The position numbers and the translations under genes are program-made. A DNA stretch of 64,000 nucleotides from NCBI RefSeq assembly GCF_036417845.1, contig NC_089978.1, positions 161,011,962 through 161,075,961 of the forward strand, in the 5' to 3' direction. The DNA comes from Apteryx mantelli. Lineage: Eukaryota > Chordata > Aves > Apterygiformes > Apterygidae. This document shows, piece after piece, positions 62,847 through 64,000 of this stretch. Under the pieces are notes generated by a model. The model saw only the letters and a program-made list of their open reading frames with translations. It ran no database searches and had not been told where the DNA came from. Within the stretch, counting starts at the first letter, position 1. The number at the start of each line of letters is the position of its first letter.

Positions 62847-64000
62847 GTAGGGCGGCTGCGCGGCGCTGCGCGGGGCGGCGGCGGCGGCGCGGGGGGAGCG
62901 GAGCGGAGCGGGGCCGGGCTGGCCGCAGCACCGCCGCCGCGGGGGCTGCGCGGGGCGGCGGGGCTGGCGAGCATCCCCTGCGCGGGCGCGGCTCGCCGGG
63001 CTCCGCGCCGCACCGCGCCGAGGGCGCAGAAGGGGCGCGGGGCGCCGCGGGGCGCCGCGCCCGGCCGCGCTCCCTCTGCGGACGAGCAGCCGGGCTGGGC
63101 AGGGCGCTGCGCGGCCGCGGATGCAAGCGGCACCCTCTGCGCTTCCCTATAAGGCCAAGAATGCCCCTTCTGAGCCCAATTTGTGCCGCTTCTGCCACTC
63201 CGCGCGCCCGAGAAGTTGGAGAATATCCCGAGGTTGAGGTTTCCTGCGTGTCAGCGCGTCTCTCTGACTGATGCGTCCAGCCGGCTCCCTTATTTGTGCG
63301 TTGTTATTTTGAAAAAGAGAGAAGGTCTGGGAGGATGGAGCTGTTGTTCTCTTTTTTCCTTTTCCCTTCCAGAAAAAGAAAATATAAGGAAATGAATAAA
63401 AGGACTTTCATCATATGGAATAATTATAAAAATAAGCTTACAAAATAATTGTAAAAATAAGCATTTATTTATGAAATCATTTTTCATCCTAACTGCCCTT
63501 GGCAAACCTTGCCACCTATTTAAATACCTGCATTAAATCTTTCAAATGCCTTTGTTATATTCCTAATCACTTGAAAATCTACAGCAAAATAGAGGAAGGA
63601 CCAGTAAGAATTGTTGGATCTGTATCTCTTACTGTTTCCATTTATTTTACCCAGAGCTTCAGTCTGTTGTCTTGGGTGGTGCTACTCCTGATTTGCAGAA
63701 TTGAGCATATCTTGCTGAGCATGAATTATATTGACTTCTCCAAGTTGTATGTATGTGTATTTGTGTGTTGGATTGCTGATTTTCTCCCTAAACACTGTAC
63801 TTTGCACTCATAGGGCAGGGGGAGGCTTTTCTGCCATTATTGCTTACTTGATTTCTGTTAAATGATTATAAATTAGGTTTTAGGTATCATATATCAGAGG
63901 CCTCTTTCATGTGTAAAGGATGCATTGTTTGAATCTGCTCGAACTTCCAAAGTGCTTCTTAGTGCCGTCTTGTTTGCACACATTAATTCTCTCCCATTAG
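62847..64000 (+). other. OCC1 intron 1 (beginning)
   Basis: The GC-rich part of the CpG island falls to AT-rich sequence after about 63290. No gene or repeat is recognised up to the window end. Confidence 0.6.

Larger units (their letters stand above)
62400..63260. promoter_or_regulatory. CpG island and promoter region of C12orf75/OCC1
   Basis: A very CpG-rich, G+C-rich stretch surrounds the first coding exon and contains a (GGA)14 tract. The overlapping Arg/Ala/Gly/Pro-rich open frames on both strands (62428-63271) are compositional. Confidence 0.85.

Noticed and set aside
62428..63271. Long open frames of 140-228 codons around the OCC1 start
   Set aside because: They are low-complexity frames from a CpG island and the GGA repeat (poly-Glu and poly-Arg). 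Only MGCGNSTA... to the donor matches a known protein.

Overview
The window is a vertebrate nuclear locus, most likely from a bird. Its genes are split into short exons with GT/AG introns, it has two CpG islands, and interspersed repeats are sparse and dominated by CR1 LINE fragments with avian-type 3' tails, plus a few very old MIR/CORE-SINE-like relics. The order WASHC4 - APPL2 - C12orf75 (OCC1) is the order known from human 12q23.3.

Layout. (1) Bases 14-3523, plus strand: the last four coding exons of WASHC4 (SWIP, WASH complex), then a 3' UTR of about 3.2 kb ending near 6760. (2) Bases about 6810-47098, minus strand: all 21 coding exons of APPL2. They join in phase into a 658-residue BAR-PH-PTB endosomal adaptor with no disabling change. 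WASHC4 and APPL2 meet tail to tail, and their candidate poly(A) signals are only about 84 bp apart. APPL2 introns hold a long CR1 fragment, a CR1 tail with a 12-bp minisatellite, a 157-bp direct duplication that brackets exons 3 and 4, and MIR-like relics. The APPL2 promoter is in a CpG island at about 46.69-47.39 kb, with CR1 relics at its inner edge. (3) Bases about 47.4-62.4 kb: nominally intergenic. (4) Bases 62804-62846, plus strand: the first coding exon of C12orf75/OCC1 inside a second CpG island, with a (GGA)14 tract just upstream. The rest of the window is its first intron.

The most interesting part is the 'intergenic' 52.8-62.1 kb. On the plus strand it holds five coding-like blocks with acceptor and donor sites (52835-52933, 56864-57051, 58100-58161, 59121-59244, 62045-62124). 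All four successive junctions agree in phase (2-2, 1-1, 0-0, 1-1). A further coding-like stretch (55682-56285) has an in-frame TGA and apparent frameshifts, and carries a degenerate copy of a motif also found in the 56864 block. I do not recognise the product. It could be an unannotated gene or a decaying one.

Functionally, WASHC4 (actin nucleation on endosomes through the WASH complex) and APPL2 (an early-endosome Rab effector and adaptor) both act on endosomes, but this window gives no evidence that they are co-regulated.
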